From Sulfurovum sp. (GTDB lineage Bacteria > Campylobacterota > Campylobacteria > Campylobacterales > Sulfurovaceae): DNA of 64,000 nucleotides. A model generated the notes under the pieces. It was not told the origin of the DNA. It worked only from the letters and a program-made list of their open reading frames with translations, and ran no database searches. Position 1 is the first letter of the stretch. Each line of letters begins with the position of its first letter. Shown piece by piece: positions 27,341 through 35,953 of this stretch. The stretch spans positions 155,691-219,690 of the forward strand of contig JALTVI010000018.1 of the NCBI GenBank assembly GCA_027049035.1, given 5' to 3'. The translations under genes and the position numbers were made by a program.

Positions 27341-27964
27341 TTACTCCTTTGTTTCGTGGATGGTGATCATCTGGTCCCAGAGACCTGGTGAGAGCAGAAT
27401 GCGCTCAACACGTCCCTGCCAGAGTCGCTTGAAGTGTGCCTTCTCCTCTTCGCTCGCACTGCCCTGAAGGCTTTTTGCCATCAGCGGTTTCATAGCCGGA
27501 TCCCCCGGGATAATGGAGGTATCATAGGAGAGGACAACACGCTGCCCTGTCGCCAGCCGTGTCAGTGTCACCTCCCCGTTCATCGGTACACCGTAGGCAA
27601 CAAGGTTGTCGCGCGAGAAGTGGCCGCCTATGCCCTTGAAGCCGCTTTTGCCGTTTGCGCCGACGATAAAGGAGATGACATTGCAGACGACACCCGTTAC
27701 ACCGTCGGTCTCCGCATCACGCATCGCGACATGGATGTGTCCGCGCTGGGGCAGCACACCCTCCTCTTTGGGGTAGAGAGCTTCAAGCCCCTTGAGTGCC
27801 ATAAGGTAGGCACCGGCAACGGTGGGACAGGAGTGCCCGGCAAGCTTGACACACTCGAGGTAGGAGATCTCCAGCTCTCCCGCTTCGAACGCTCCAAGAA
27901 AGTCACTGAGGGGGTCTTGCAGCATAATGGCGGGAACCTTGTCGAAAAAGTCTGGATAGCGCAT
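27341..27964 (-). CDS. FmdE-like domain protein
   Basis: About 207 residues from ATG 27964 (MRYPDFFDKV), preferred because GAGGAG stands 6-8 bases upstream; the 28033 start reads through leader sequence. The segment ECVKLAGHSCPTVAGAYLMA recalls the CHGH-CP metal-binding part of FmdE-family proteins (formylmethanofuran dehydrogenase subunit E-like). The rest includes GHIHVAMRDAETDGVTG. First gene of a four-gene minus-strand unit with hemerythrin, DUF2249 and an NnrS-like protein. Function inferred as metal or redox related; family call moderate. Confidence 0.65.
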   Translation of the reverse strand: MRYPDFFDKVPAIMLQDPLSDFLGAFEAGELEISYLECVKLAGHSCPTVAGAYLMALKGLEALYPKEEGVLPQRGHIHVAMRDAETDGVTGVVCNVISFIVGANGKSGFKGIGGHFSRDNLVAYGVPMNGEVTLTRLATGQRVVLSYDTSIIPGDPAMKPLMAKSLQGSASEEEKAHFKRLWQGRVERILLSPGLWDQMITIHETKE

Positions 27965-28019
27965 AAGTGCTCCTCGGGAAATGTTGGTGTGATTATAATT
28001 GAAAATGGCAAATAATCCG

Positions 28020-28033
28020 TTGATATGTGTCAA
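28020..28033. promoter_or_regulatory. Crp/Fnr-family (Fnr/Nnr-type) operator
   Basis: TTGATATGTGTCAA: TTGAT-N4-GTCAA, one mismatch from the Fnr consensus TTGAT-N4-ATCAA and close to NO-responsive Nnr/Dnr boxes. It lies 55 bases upstream of the FmdE-like start and 73 upstream of the divergent ferredoxin gene, so it could serve either. Confidence 0.55.
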
Positions 28034-28106
28034 TCGTACATTAATCCTCGTTTAAGTAAATCAGAGTAAAATACTCCTAATTAAAAATCATATCAAAGGA
28101 TGAACC

Positions 28107-28484
28107 ATGATGCAAGGTGTACCACAACCAGCCTTCTATATTTTCAAATGCCAGCAGTCGGCACCTCCGGGAATGCCGAAACCAAGCTGTGTCAGCCAGA
28201 ACGACCCCGAATCGCAGCAGCTCTTTCAGCATTTGGCACAGCAGCTGATGATGAAAGGGATCATCGGAACGGTACAGCCGGTACAGACCGGATGTCTCAA
28301 CCGCTGTCAGCAGGGTCCGGTAATGCTCGTAGAGCCCGGCCACACGATGTATGTCGGATTGACCAAAGAGAAGATCGACCGTATCATCGATGAGCATATC
28401 ATCGGCGGTAAAGTTGTTGAAGAGTATGTGATCCCCGAAGAGATGTGGGCAGAGCCTGTGCCTCCGTCTCAGATGGCGCGCTAA
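28107..28484 (+). CDS. Thioredoxin-like [2Fe-2S] ferredoxin
   Basis: 125 residues. Cys15, Cys28, Cys63 and Cys67 (CQQ..., PSC, TGCLNRC) fit the thioredoxin-fold 2Fe-2S ferredoxins related to the NuoE C-terminal domain, with GPVMLVEPGHTMYVGLT after the last pair. AAAGGA is 6 bases before the ATG. Divergent from the hemerythrin/NnrS-like unit and sharing its upstream region, so co-regulation is plausible. Electron partner unknown. Confidence 0.82.
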   Translation: MMQGVPQPAFYIFKCQQSAPPGMPKPSCVSQNDPESQQLFQHLAQQLMMKGIIGTVQPVQTGCLNRCQQGPVMLVEPGHTMYVGLTKEKIDRIIDEHIIGGKVVEEYVIPEEMWAEPVPPSQMAR

Positions 28485-28539
28485 TCGCATTAACGGCGGG
28501 CACACGCTCTGCCGCTTCCCATTCTCTTCACAATTACTG

Positions 28540-28566
28540 TATAATATAGTGCAAATGCGGTATAAT
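28540..28566 (+). promoter_or_regulatory. Two -10 boxes upstream of panD
   Basis: TATAAT at 28540-28545 and again at 28561-28566, 53 and 32 bases before the panD start. Either or both may be used. Confidence 0.4.
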
Positions 28567-28597
28567 TCCGACAATCAATAAATCAGGTAGGATGATT

Positions 28598-28966
28598 ATG
28601 AACATTACCATGCTTTATTCCAAGCTGCACAGAGCGACCGTGACCGATGCGAATCTCAACTATGTCGGCTCCATCACCATTGACCAGGATCTTCTCGATG
28701 CTGCGAAGATGCGTGTAGGGCAGAAGATCGACATTGTCAATATCAACAACGGTGAGCGCTTCTCCACCTATATCATCTCCGGAGAGCGCGGCAAGGGTGA
28801 CATCTGCCTCAACGGTGCAGCGGCACGGAAGGTACACAAGGGTGACAAGATCATTATCATCGCCTATGCAAGCATGAGTGAAGAGGAAGCGGAGAGCTAC
28901 AAGCCGAAAATTATCATCCTCAACGATGACAATACGATTGCGCAGGCGTTCGAGGGGTTGGAGTGA
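28598..28966 (+). CDS. panD: Aspartate 1-decarboxylase precursor
   Basis: About 122 residues. Makes beta-alanine for pantothenate/CoA. The self-cleavage site G-S is in [16 protein letters not shown], giving the pyruvoyl group; [12 protein letters not shown] and NGAAARKV complete the family pattern. ATG 28598 has AGG 6 bases upstream, whereas ATG 28592 abuts it. Ends overlapping the ybaB-type gene by one base. Confidence 0.94.
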   Translation: MNITMLYSKLHRATVTDANLNYVGSITIDQDLLDAAKMRVGQKIDIVNINNGERFSTYIISGERGKGDICLNGAAARKVHKGDKIIIIAYASMSEEEAESYKPKIIILNDDNTIAQAFEGLE

Positions 28967-29280
28967 TGTTCGGCAACGGATTGGATATGGGAAAGATGAC
29001 TGAGATGATGTCTCAGATGCAGAAGAAGGCCAAGGAACTGCAGGAGCAGGCGAAAAATGTCGAGCTTACGGCAAAAGCGGGCGGCGGTATGGTTGAAGTA
29101 CGTGCCAACGGTGCGGGTGAGATTATTGATATCAACATTGACGATTCGCTGCTTGATGACAAGGAGTCGCTGCAGATACTGCTGATCTCGGCAATGAACG
29201 ATGTGAACAAGATGGTAGAAGATAATAGAAAGTCCCAGGCGATGGGAATGCTTGGCGGGATGAACCCCTTTGGCGGGTAG
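28966..29280 (+). CDS. YbaB/EbfC-family nucleoid-associated protein
   Basis: 104 residues from ATG 28966 ([11 protein letters not shown]), overlapping the panD stop by one base; a GTG three bases earlier is possible. Typical composition: Met/Gln/Lys-rich coiled N-terminus (MTEMMSQMQKKAKELQEQ), core GGGMVEVRANGAGEI and a Gly-rich tail. YbaB proteins are dimeric DNA-binding proteins. The panD-ybaB pairing is translationally coupled. Confidence 0.9.
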   Translation: MFGNGLDMGKMTEMMSQMQKKAKELQEQAKNVELTAKAGGGMVEVRANGAGEIIDINIDDSLLDDKESLQILLISAMNDVNKMVEDNRKSQAMGMLGGMNPFGG

Positions 29281-29406
29281 TCAACGTCGGGTATCGACAA
29301 GATAGTCGAACTCTTTTGTCTTTTTCAGGCGCAGGATCTTTCTTGTGCTGATGCTTCTGCTTCCTTCGGCTTTGGCCGTGCGTGCAATGACTTGTTTGAG
29401 CCTCAT
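29281..29406 (-). CDS. Small basic protein, 41 aa
   Basis: MRLKQVIARTAKAEGSRSIS... with Lys/Arg-rich character, ending in YLVDTRR. A very good ribosome site (AAGGAGAAACG then ATG) precedes the start, which is the reason I accept it. Its stop directly abuts the convergent YbaB stop. No family recognised; it could bind nucleic acid given its charge. Confidence 0.5.
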   Translation of the reverse strand: MRLKQVIARTAKAEGSRSISTRKILRLKKTKEFDYLVDTRR

Positions 29407-29505
29407 CGTTTCTCCTTTCTCAAAATATTTTAACGTTCCAAATAGTGGAACAGCGCCATCATAACGATGATTGGCAACACAATGGTAACAGACCAAGGAG
29501 TGACC

Positions 29506-30033
29506 ATGAACAAAGTAACAGAAGTGATAGAGAACGACTCCATTGCCGGACTTAAAGCCCTCATCAAAGAGGGGGTGGACCTCAACAAGCCCATTCTCAT
29601 AGGTGAAGAGTACGAACTGGAAGACTATGACGACATCAGTCCGCTCTTCTACGCCATCAGAAAATACGCGTCACTCGAATTCATCAAGACGATGCTTGAA
29701 AACGGGGTCGACCTCTTTCAGACAGACAGCGACGGCGTTTCGGCACTCGATATGGCCATCAAGTTCAAACGCAAAGATGTCATAGACTACTGCATAGAAC
29801 AGGGGTTTGACCTCAACGCGACAACACGAAAAAGCGGCATTACCCCTGTGATGCTTGCTGCATGCTTTTCCGATACGGAGATGATGCAGATGCTGCTTGA
29901 TGCCGGCGGTGATATCAACGCGGTAGACAACAGCGGTATGAGCCCGCTGGACTACTCCCGTAAACTGGGTCAGAAAAAGATGAAAGCATATCTTGAAGAG
30001 CGCGGCGCGAAGCACTCGGCGTATCGGGATTAA
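29506..30033 (+). CDS. Ankyrin-repeat protein
   Basis: 175 residues, starting MNKVTEVIENDSIAGLKAL with AAGGAG 5 bases upstream (the frame opens earlier at 29467 but without such a site). About four ankyrin units are visible (DISPLFYAIRK, GVSALDMAIKFKRKDVIDYC, GITPVMLAACFSDTEMMQML, GMSPLDYSRKLGQKKM). No signal peptide. A protein-protein interaction role is all that can be inferred. Confidence 0.85.
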   Translation: MNKVTEVIENDSIAGLKALIKEGVDLNKPILIGEEYELEDYDDISPLFYAIRKYASLEFIKTMLENGVDLFQTDSDGVSALDMAIKFKRKDVIDYCIEQGFDLNATTRKSGITPVMLAACFSDTEMMQMLLDAGGDINAVDNSGMSPLDYSRKLGQKKMKAYLEERGAKHSAYRD

Positions 30034-30687
30034 AAGCGTTACTGGTGTATTGGTTATTGGTGATTTGTTTTTTTCTTCTTGTCATCCCGCACTTGATGCG
30101 GGATCTTGACGTTTTTCAACTAATTGACGCAAAGATTTCCGCTTCTCTTGGAATCGGAGGCTTCAGCCCCGCCAATATTTTTTGCTCTTACAACGTATAT
30201 CCGAAGCTATACCCAAGGGTATACATTTCAATAAAGCCTTCGGTTCCTTTCTCTTTGTCATCCCGTACCTGATGCGGGATCTTGATGTTTATTTTTTGTT
30301 TAGCGTGCTTCTTCATTTCTTTTTTCTTTGTAGCAGCACAAAGAAAAAGAGAAACGAAGCAAAGAAAAAAGAAAAGCTGATGCCCTGACGGGTTGTCAAA
30401 TACCTGCCTTTCTCTGGAAAGATGCTATGACAATCAGTATGTGGATAAGCCAATAGTTGTTTCTCTCGTTTGTCTTGGGGTTTGATGCAAAGGTTCCTGC
30501 TTTTCTTGGAATCGGAGGTTTGATCGTAGTGTATCCCCTTGCGGGATAATTTTTGAAGTGTTTGTGAAAAATCATCGTTATTTCTGCCACTCTACGTCTC
30601 AAAGGTGTGAGATTTCGCACCCTACGCAAAAGAACCATCTCCAATGACCAATACACCAATAACCAATTTCGGTTCCTCACTCCCTCC
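30034..30687. repeat. Repeat-rich intergenic region without a supportable gene
   Basis: Contains the ACTGGTGTATTGGTTATTGG repeat (about 30044-30065; inverted copy about 30643-30664), the ATCCCGCA palindrome twice (30082-30116 and 30258-30290), and a further element, TTGGAATCGGAGG, near 30147 and 30506. Open frames here (e.g. minus 30396-30743) are built from these repeats and lack ribosome sites. Confidence 0.75.
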
Positions 30688-30722
30688 TTTGTAATAAATT
30701 TGTTACCCTTTTTTTCTATACT
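30688..30722 (+). promoter_or_regulatory. Candidate Pho box and promoter of the porin gene
   Basis: Two 11-bp direct repeats, TTTGTAATAAA and TTTGTTACCCT, then 7 bases and TATACT (30717-30722) as -10. The same layout with identical spacing precedes the first response regulator, pstS and pstC. Confidence 0.65.
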
Positions 30723-30755
30723 TCCGCCATCTAAACAAAACAAGGAATCAAAAAT

Positions 30756-31937
30756 ATGAAAAGAATCATCTTGTCAATGGCAGCGGTATCGGCAGCAGCA
30801 ACACTATCTATGGGTGACGCATATGTTGAGCATCCGCATGAGCGAATCGATGAAAAGAAGCAGAAGATTGCAGAAACGGAAGACCATGTACCGGTAGCTG
30901 AAAAGAGTGTGCTTGAGAGAGTGCATTTCAAAGGTGATCTGAGACTTAGGTATGAGAGTATCGAGAGAGACGATAAAGATAACACATATAGAAATCGTTA
31001 CCGCTTGAGACTTGGGCTGACGCTCGATCTTACAGACAAGCTTCATTTTGATGTGGGGATGCGTTCTGGTTTTGGTAATCCTACTTCAGGAAACCAGACA
31101 TTTCTTGATGATCAACCGTTGAGTGACTACTTTTTTCAGTCGTTGAGATTTAATGTACTGGGATTTACCTATAAAGATGGCAATTCCGTCTTGAAAATAG
31201 GTAGAGAACCCTATATGATGTACAGACCGGTCAAGTCACAGCTTGTATGGGATAACGATGTCTCGATGAACGGGGTGAACTATCAGTACAAGGATGACTC
31301 CAGAATCATCACTCTGGGGATAAACCAGCCTACACTGGAAGAGAATGCTTTGGATGAAGCCGATACGGTCAATCTTTTCATCGCACAGTATGTACAGAAG
31401 TTGGCGCTAGAGAGTGCAAAACTCAATCTGGGTGCTGGCTTCTACTACTATGACGGGTTGAAGGGGAACATTCCTCTCTTCGGGAAGGACAAAGGAAATA
31501 CACTTGATGCTAACGGATTGTATGCGAACAACTATCACATCGTTGAGGGGTTTGCGGAGTTGCAGTTTGGTGACGTCTTTGGAATGCCGCTGAAAGCTGC
31601 GGCAGGCGTAGTCTATAACTTCGGGGCAGATGACAACAACTTCGGATACGACCTGGCGATCAAGCTGGGTAAAGCCAAGAAGGTTGGCGACTGGCAGGTA
31701 AAATACTCCTATACAGACCTTCAGGAAGACGCAACGTTTGGTGCCTACTCCGACTCGGACAACTTTGGCGGCGGTACCGGGGCAAAAGGACATGCGATCA
31801 GAGCGAAGTACAAGGCGGGCAAGCATCTCTACCTTGCCGGCAGTTTCTTCTTTGACACACTCTATGCAAGCAAAAGCCATACGGGGGAAGAGGCAGACTA
31901 TGAACGTGTCCAGCTGGATATGATCTATAAATTCTAA
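30756..31937 (+). CDS. Outer-membrane porin-like beta-barrel protein
   Basis: 393 residues. Signal peptide (MKRIILSMAAVSAAATLSMG), a charged helical stretch, then amphipathic strands throughout and a terminal aromatic (YKF) as in Gram-negative barrels. It resembles Campylobacterota major porin-like proteins of the OprO/OprP sort in general layout; the exact family is uncertain. Its promoter carries the candidate Pho box, so it may be a phosphate-limitation porin. Next to the Pit transporter. Confidence 0.75.
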   Translation: MKRIILSMAAVSAAATLSMGDAYVEHPHERIDEKKQKIAETEDHVPVAEKSVLERVHFKGDLRLRYESIERDDKDNTYRNRYRLRLGLTLDLTDKLHFDVGMRSGFGNPTSGNQTFLDDQPLSDYFFQSLRFNVLGFTYKDGNSVLKIGREPYMMYRPVKSQLVWDNDVSMNGVNYQYKDDSRIITLGINQPTLEENALDEADTVNLFIAQYVQKLALESAKLNLGAGFYYYDGLKGNIPLFGKDKGNTLDANGLYANNYHIVEGFAELQFGDVFGMPLKAAAGVVYNFGADDNNFGYDLAIKLGKAKKVGDWQVKYSYTDLQEDATFGAYSDSDNFGGGTGAKGHAIRAKYKAGKHLYLAGSFFFDTLYASKSHTGEEADYERVQLDMIYKF

Positions 31938-31965
31938 GTTCTTCTTTCAAATTTTCTTCTCTTTA

Positions 31966-31989
31966 ATGTGCCGATTTTTATCGGCACAT
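31966..31989. terminator. 10-bp hairpin between porin and pit
   Basis: ATGTGCCGAT, TTTT, ATCGGCACAT. Perfect stem 29 bases after the porin stop, without a following T-run. Probably ends or protects the porin transcript. Confidence 0.5.
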
Positions 31990-32092
31990 CATCAAAAGCC
32001 ACCCTAAAATGTAATTTCTGTATTATTAGCAAAGCAAAAGTATGACACTTTTCTGTGCCACAGTGGTAGAAAAGGTGAGTAAAGGACAAGGT

Positions 32093-33631
32093 ATGAAGAA
32101 CGGTTTGAAGGTGGGGCTTGGGGCGCTCTTTGCCCTGGCGGTGGCATGGTATGCACAGGGGCTCGGCGGCGGTGTCGCAAATGGCGGTTTTTTGGTCATG
32201 GCAGCGATCTTCGGTGCCTATATGGCGATGAACATCGGTGCGAACGATGTGGCCAACAATGTCGGCCCGGCCTACGGTGCGGGAGCAATCTCTATGGGCG
32301 GCGTCATCGTCATTGCGGCGATATTCGAAGCGATGGGCGCTCTGGTTGCCGGAGGTGATGTGGTTGGAACCATTAAAAAAGGCATTGTCGACCCTGCAGC
32401 ATTCGGCGGCGATCCGATGCTCTTTGTCTATGCGATGTCGGCCGCACTGCTGGCAGCTGCGCTCTGGCTCAATCTCGCTACCTGGCTCAAGGCGCCGGTC
32501 TCTACCACACACTCCATTGTCGGGGGGGTGCTTGGCGGCGGGATCGCCGCAGGCGGTTTTGCCATCGTCTCCTGGGGAACGATGGGGAAGATCGTTGCTT
32601 CGTGGATCGTCTCGCCGCTGCTTGGCGGTGTCATTGCGGCACTCTTTCTCTACGTCATCAAGTCACAGATTCTCTATAAGGAGGATCGCCTGAGTGCGGC
32701 GCGAAAGGTTGTGCCCATACTGCTTGGCATTATGGCGGCAGCATTTCTGACCTACCTTACGATCAAAGGGCTCAAGCATGTCTGGAAAGATTTGACCGAT
32801 ATGCTTGCATTCCTGCCGCAGACCAAAAAGCCTACCTTTGGCATTGCACTTCTCATCGGTGTGATTGGTGGCGTGGCAACCTACCTCTGGAGCAGACCGC
32901 GCGTAGCGGGCAGAATAGGTGGGATGGAGGGGAGTCGTGCCGATATCAACCTCCTCTTTACGATACCGCTCATTTTCGCAGCGGCACTGCTCAGTTTTGC
33001 GCACGGCGCCAACGATGTCGCCAACGCCGTCGGTCCGCTTGCGGCGGTCAATGATGCCCTGCTGCATATGACCGTTTCCAAAAAAGCGGCGATCCCGCTT
33101 TGGGTTATGGTTGTAGGAGGCGTCGGTATCTCGGTGGGGCTTGCACTCTACGGCCCGCGCCTCATCCGTACGGTCGGTTCGGAGATCACCGAACTTGACC
33201 AGATGCGCGCCTTTTCAATTATGATGGCCGCGGCCATTACCGTTGTTATCGCGTCACAGCTTGGGCTGCCCGTCTCCTCGACACACATTGCCGTGGGTGC
33301 AGTCTTTGGGGTCGGATTCCTGCGGGAGTGGCTTGACAGCAAGAAGACCAGTGAAAAGCAGCAGAAGCTCCAGGTGGAGATGGAGAAGCTGCGCAAGCTC
33401 AAAGAAGAGCTCGATGCCTGTACCAATGAAGACCCTGCAAAGAAGCTGGCACTCGTTGAAGCGCACAAGGCGCAGAAAAAAGAGGTCAAGCGTATCAAAA
33501 AGGTACTCAAAGAGGAGTATGTTAAACGTGGTATGGTCAAGAAGATTGTCGCAGCGTGGATCATCACCGTGCCCGCGGCTGCCGTACTTGCCGCCATTAT
33601 CTTCTATGTGCTCAAAGGGCTTGGGTTATAA
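32093..33631 (+). CDS. pit: Inorganic phosphate transporter, PiT family
   Basis: 512 residues from ATG 32093 (MKNGLKVGLG; AAGGACAAGGT upstream); the frame opens at 32042. Low-affinity cation-coupled phosphate uptake through the inner membrane. The duplicated PHO4 signatures are clear: NIGANDVANNVGPAYGAG and AHGANDVANAVGPLAAV, each with a downstream STTHSIVGG or SSTHIAVGA. A long charged cytosolic loop (about residues 415-475, KKTSEKQQKLQVEMEKL) precedes the last helices. Placed beside the other phosphate genes. Confidence 0.93.
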   Translation: MKNGLKVGLGALFALAVAWYAQGLGGGVANGGFLVMAAIFGAYMAMNIGANDVANNVGPAYGAGAISMGGVIVIAAIFEAMGALVAGGDVVGTIKKGIVDPAAFGGDPMLFVYAMSAALLAAALWLNLATWLKAPVSTTHSIVGGVLGGGIAAGGFAIVSWGTMGKIVASWIVSPLLGGVIAALFLYVIKSQILYKEDRLSAARKVVPILLGIMAAAFLTYLTIKGLKHVWKDLTDMLAFLPQTKKPTFGIALLIGVIGGVATYLWSRPRVAGRIGGMEGSRADINLLFTIPLIFAAALLSFAHGANDVANAVGPLAAVNDALLHMTVSKKAAIPLWVMVVGGVGISVGLALYGPRLIRTVGSEITELDQMRAFSIMMAAAITVVIASQLGLPVSSTHIAVGAVFGVGFLREWLDSKKTSEKQQKLQVEMEKLRKLKEELDACTNEDPAKKLALVEAHKAQKKEVKRIKKVLKEEYVKRGMVKKIVAAWIITVPAAAVLAAIIFYVLKGLGL

Positions 33632-33663
33632 CACAAATTCAAAGAATCCTATTTAGAGATTTG

Positions 33664-33698
33664 GGTGTAATGAAAATGTAACCGCTTTGCGGTAGCAT
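33664..33698 (+). promoter_or_regulatory. Candidate Pho box and promoter of response regulator 1
   Basis: Repeats GGTGTAATGAA and AATGTAACCGC, 7 bases, then TAGCAT (33693-33698) as -10. The start codon follows 6 bases later, which predicts a leaderless, autoregulated message. Confidence 0.55.
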
Positions 33699-33704
33699 TT
33701 CGGC

Positions 33705-34388
33705 ATGGATAAAAGTGAGATAGAAATTGTCGTCATCGAAGACGAATCGGATATTTTGGATCTGGTGGAGTACCATCTGCAAAAGGCGGGATACGGCGTA
33801 ACGGGTTTTCTCTCCACCGAGCGTGTGGAGCAGTTTCTCGAAGAGGAGAGTCCCGCACTGATGATCGTCGACCGCAACCTTCCCGGCGTGGAGGGGAGCG
33901 AATTTGTTGCCCAAATGCGTGCGCTTGGATATGACATTCCCGTCATCTTCCTGACTGCCCGCGACAGGGAGAGAGATCTTGAAGAGGGCTTCCTTTGTGG
34001 CGGGGATGACTATATGACAAAACCTTTCAGCCACAAAGAGCTGCTGCTGCGTATCGAAGCGCTGCTGCGCAGAAGCGGTGCACTGGTTACTGAAAAAGTG
34101 CGCTACCGTGACATTACGCTTGACCTTAAACGACGTCAGCTTCAGGTGGAGAACCGTGAGGTTCTTCTGACAAACCTTGAATTCAGGCTCTTTCATACCT
34201 TTGTCAAAAATGCGGGTCAGCCGCTTGACAGAGACTTTTTGCGTGAAGAGGTATGGGGTGAAGAGAGCACGGAATTTCACGATAAAACCATCAACGTTGC
34301 GATGAACCGGCTGAAGAAGAAGCTCGACCCCGAAGGTGTCAAGGAGTATATCAAACCGGTCTGGGGCATAGGCTACAAACTCGACTGA
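33705..34388 (+). CDS. PhoB-like response regulator 1 (OmpR family)
   Basis: 227 residues: receiver domain with acidic pair E12-D13, phospho-acceptor in LMIVDRNLPG, TAR (switch Thr) and K in TKPFS, then an OmpR-type winged helix (LTNLEFRLFHTFVKN, DKTINVAMNRLKKKLDP, VWGIGYKLD). No histidine kinase is adjacent. Closely similar to the regulator at 44348-45031. Its own promoter bears the candidate Pho box, consistent with autoregulation. No Shine-Dalgarno is visible. Confidence 0.9.
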   Translation: MDKSEIEIVVIEDESDILDLVEYHLQKAGYGVTGFLSTERVEQFLEEESPALMIVDRNLPGVEGSEFVAQMRALGYDIPVIFLTARDRERDLEEGFLCGGDDYMTKPFSHKELLLRIEALLRRSGALVTEKVRYRDITLDLKRRQLQVENREVLLTNLEFRLFHTFVKNAGQPLDRDFLREEVWGEESTEFHDKTINVAMNRLKKKLDPEGVKEYIKPVWGIGYKLD

Positions 34389-34392
34389 CACA

Positions 34393-35751
34393 TCAGCTGC
34401 ATCGGATACGCGATTCGAACCTCTGTAGTTTCTTCTCGAAGCTGTCAATAGTCGGCATTTTGAGAAAACGCTCTTTCTTTGTCACTTGCACTGCATACCG
34501 TTTCTCCAGTTTCAGCAGTTTGATCTGTTTGTAGAGCTCCTCTATTTTGGGATTTGTCAATCCTCCCAGGAAATTTCGAAGCAGCAGAAGCTCTTCGTAG
34601 CGTCTCGTTGCAGGCGGCAGGGAGGAGTGTTTCAGGGCGATGAGCATGTTTCGGTAGCTGCTGCTGTCGATAAGTGAAACCGCATACGTCTCTTCGATGA
34701 AGTATGTGACCACAGTTTCGAAATAGTGGTTGTAGGGCTGCTTGATCTTCTTGACGCGTTTGGAACCCCAGATGTAGTGTTTCGCAATGTCGGCAAAGGC
34801 GCTGCGAAGCGTCTCTATGCGGGCGTTTTTGGGAACAAGTTTCCCCTTTTTGTCAAGTGTGAAGTTACGGTTGAATGCCATGGAGATGAGGTTCATAAAG
34901 TTCTGAAACTCCGTTTTGGCGTGGCTTTCATACTCGAGCAGTTCGATAAGCACGGTTTTGACCGTGACGGTACCCGGTTTCTCGCCTCCGTGCAGACGCA
35001 TGCATTCGCGCTGAAACGGAACACAGGCGTTGAGCTCTTTGAGTGTGAGGGTGTCGGGCAGGCTCTTTTTCAGGATTTGTCTGAGCTTCTCCTTGGAATA
35101 GATGTTGAGTGCATCGATGATATCGGTCACACGGTAGCGGTTTTCGTCGGCAAGGTCCATCGCCTGTGAGAGAATGGTCCTTCCTGTGGTGTTGCGCAGG
35201 GCAAATCCCCGTTTTCTAAGGTAGTGCTCCTCTTCTTTGACCGCCTGCTTGAGGTAGCTTTCGATGAAGCGGTATTCGGGGTATTGCTTCAGCTCCTTTT
35301 TGCGTTTGAGCAGGGAGGCAAGCGCGTAGCGTGCGGCGGTTTCGGGCAGCATACCGAAAAGCCCGTACTTTTCGATGCGCCGGAAGTTGTTGAGATTGGC
35401 ATTGAATCGGACCGGGCGCGGAAAGTCTGCAGAAGTCTTTTTAAGACGAGCATCGAGTATGCGCTCGCCGTCATGGCTGAAAGCGGTATGGCCGATGTCG
35501 TGCACCAGACCTACAATGCGTGCTACCCCCATAAAGTCGAGGTCGATACCCTCTCCCAGTTCCCGGCTGACATGCTTGAGCAGATGTGCCGTACTCTCGG
35601 CGACTTCGATGGAATGGCTGTATCGGTTGCGTATGCTGTCGCGCGTCTTTTTGGAGAGGTACATGGGAATATCTTTCATCCGAACGAAGATCTTGTGTCC
35701 GATAATGTGCATGTAGCAGGCTTCGACTGCCATCTGTTCATAGGGGCTCAA
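34393..35751 (-). CDS. dGTPase-like HD-domain hydrolase
   Basis: 452 residues. HD metal motif: RYSHSIEVAEST, then GLVHDIGHTAFSHDGE and the distant QAMDLADE Asp, as in dNTP triphosphohydrolases that release triphosphate from dGTP. It starts at a TTG (35751) with GAGGAG 8 bases upstream; the ATG at 35733 is the alternative. Convergent with the response regulator, 4 bases apart. dGTPases can limit phage replication by depleting dNTPs, but this one looks like a housekeeping copy. Confidence 0.85.
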   Translation of the reverse strand: MSPYEQMAVEACYMHIIGHKIFVRMKDIPMYLSKKTRDSIRNRYSHSIEVAESTAHLLKHVSRELGEGIDLDFMGVARIVGLVHDIGHTAFSHDGERILDARLKKTSADFPRPVRFNANLNNFRRIEKYGLFGMLPETAARYALASLLKRKKELKQYPEYRFIESYLKQAVKEEEHYLRKRGFALRNTTGRTILSQAMDLADENRYRVTDIIDALNIYSKEKLRQILKKSLPDTLTLKELNACVPFQRECMRLHGGEKPGTVTVKTVLIELLEYESHAKTEFQNFMNLISMAFNRNFTLDKKGKLVPKNARIETLRSAFADIAKHYIWGSKRVKKIKQPYNHYFETVVTYFIEETYAVSLIDSSSYRNMLIALKHSSLPPATRRYEELLLLRNFLGGLTNPKIEELYKQIKLLKLEKRYAVQVTKKERFLKMPTIDSFEKKLQRFESRIRCS

Positions 35752-35953
35752 GTAGGATTCTCCTCAATATTATGTTTGCAATTGGACTTCCAGAGCTATT
35801 GAGTGGAACCGATAGCGCTTCAGAGGTGTCAAATAGCTACCTTAGTTTACTTCGAAAGGGTATCGAAACGGTTACATCGGTGTATGCATTTTGTATCCAT
35901 TCTGTTACTGAAATGGTTTATGATTACTTCATCTTATTATATGGAGTGCAGCG

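Noticed and set aside
30396..30743. 115-residue minus-strand frame
   Set aside because: Composed of dispersed repeats, no ribosome site, no protein-like composition.
32044..32077. CACTTTTCT/AGAAAAGGTG inverted repeat upstream of pit as a riboswitch
   Set aside because: Imperfect, short, and no known riboswitch motif.
34393..35751. dGTPase-like gene as an anti-phage defence gene
   Set aside because: No defence partners nearby and host-like base composition; more likely housekeeping nucleotide metabolism.
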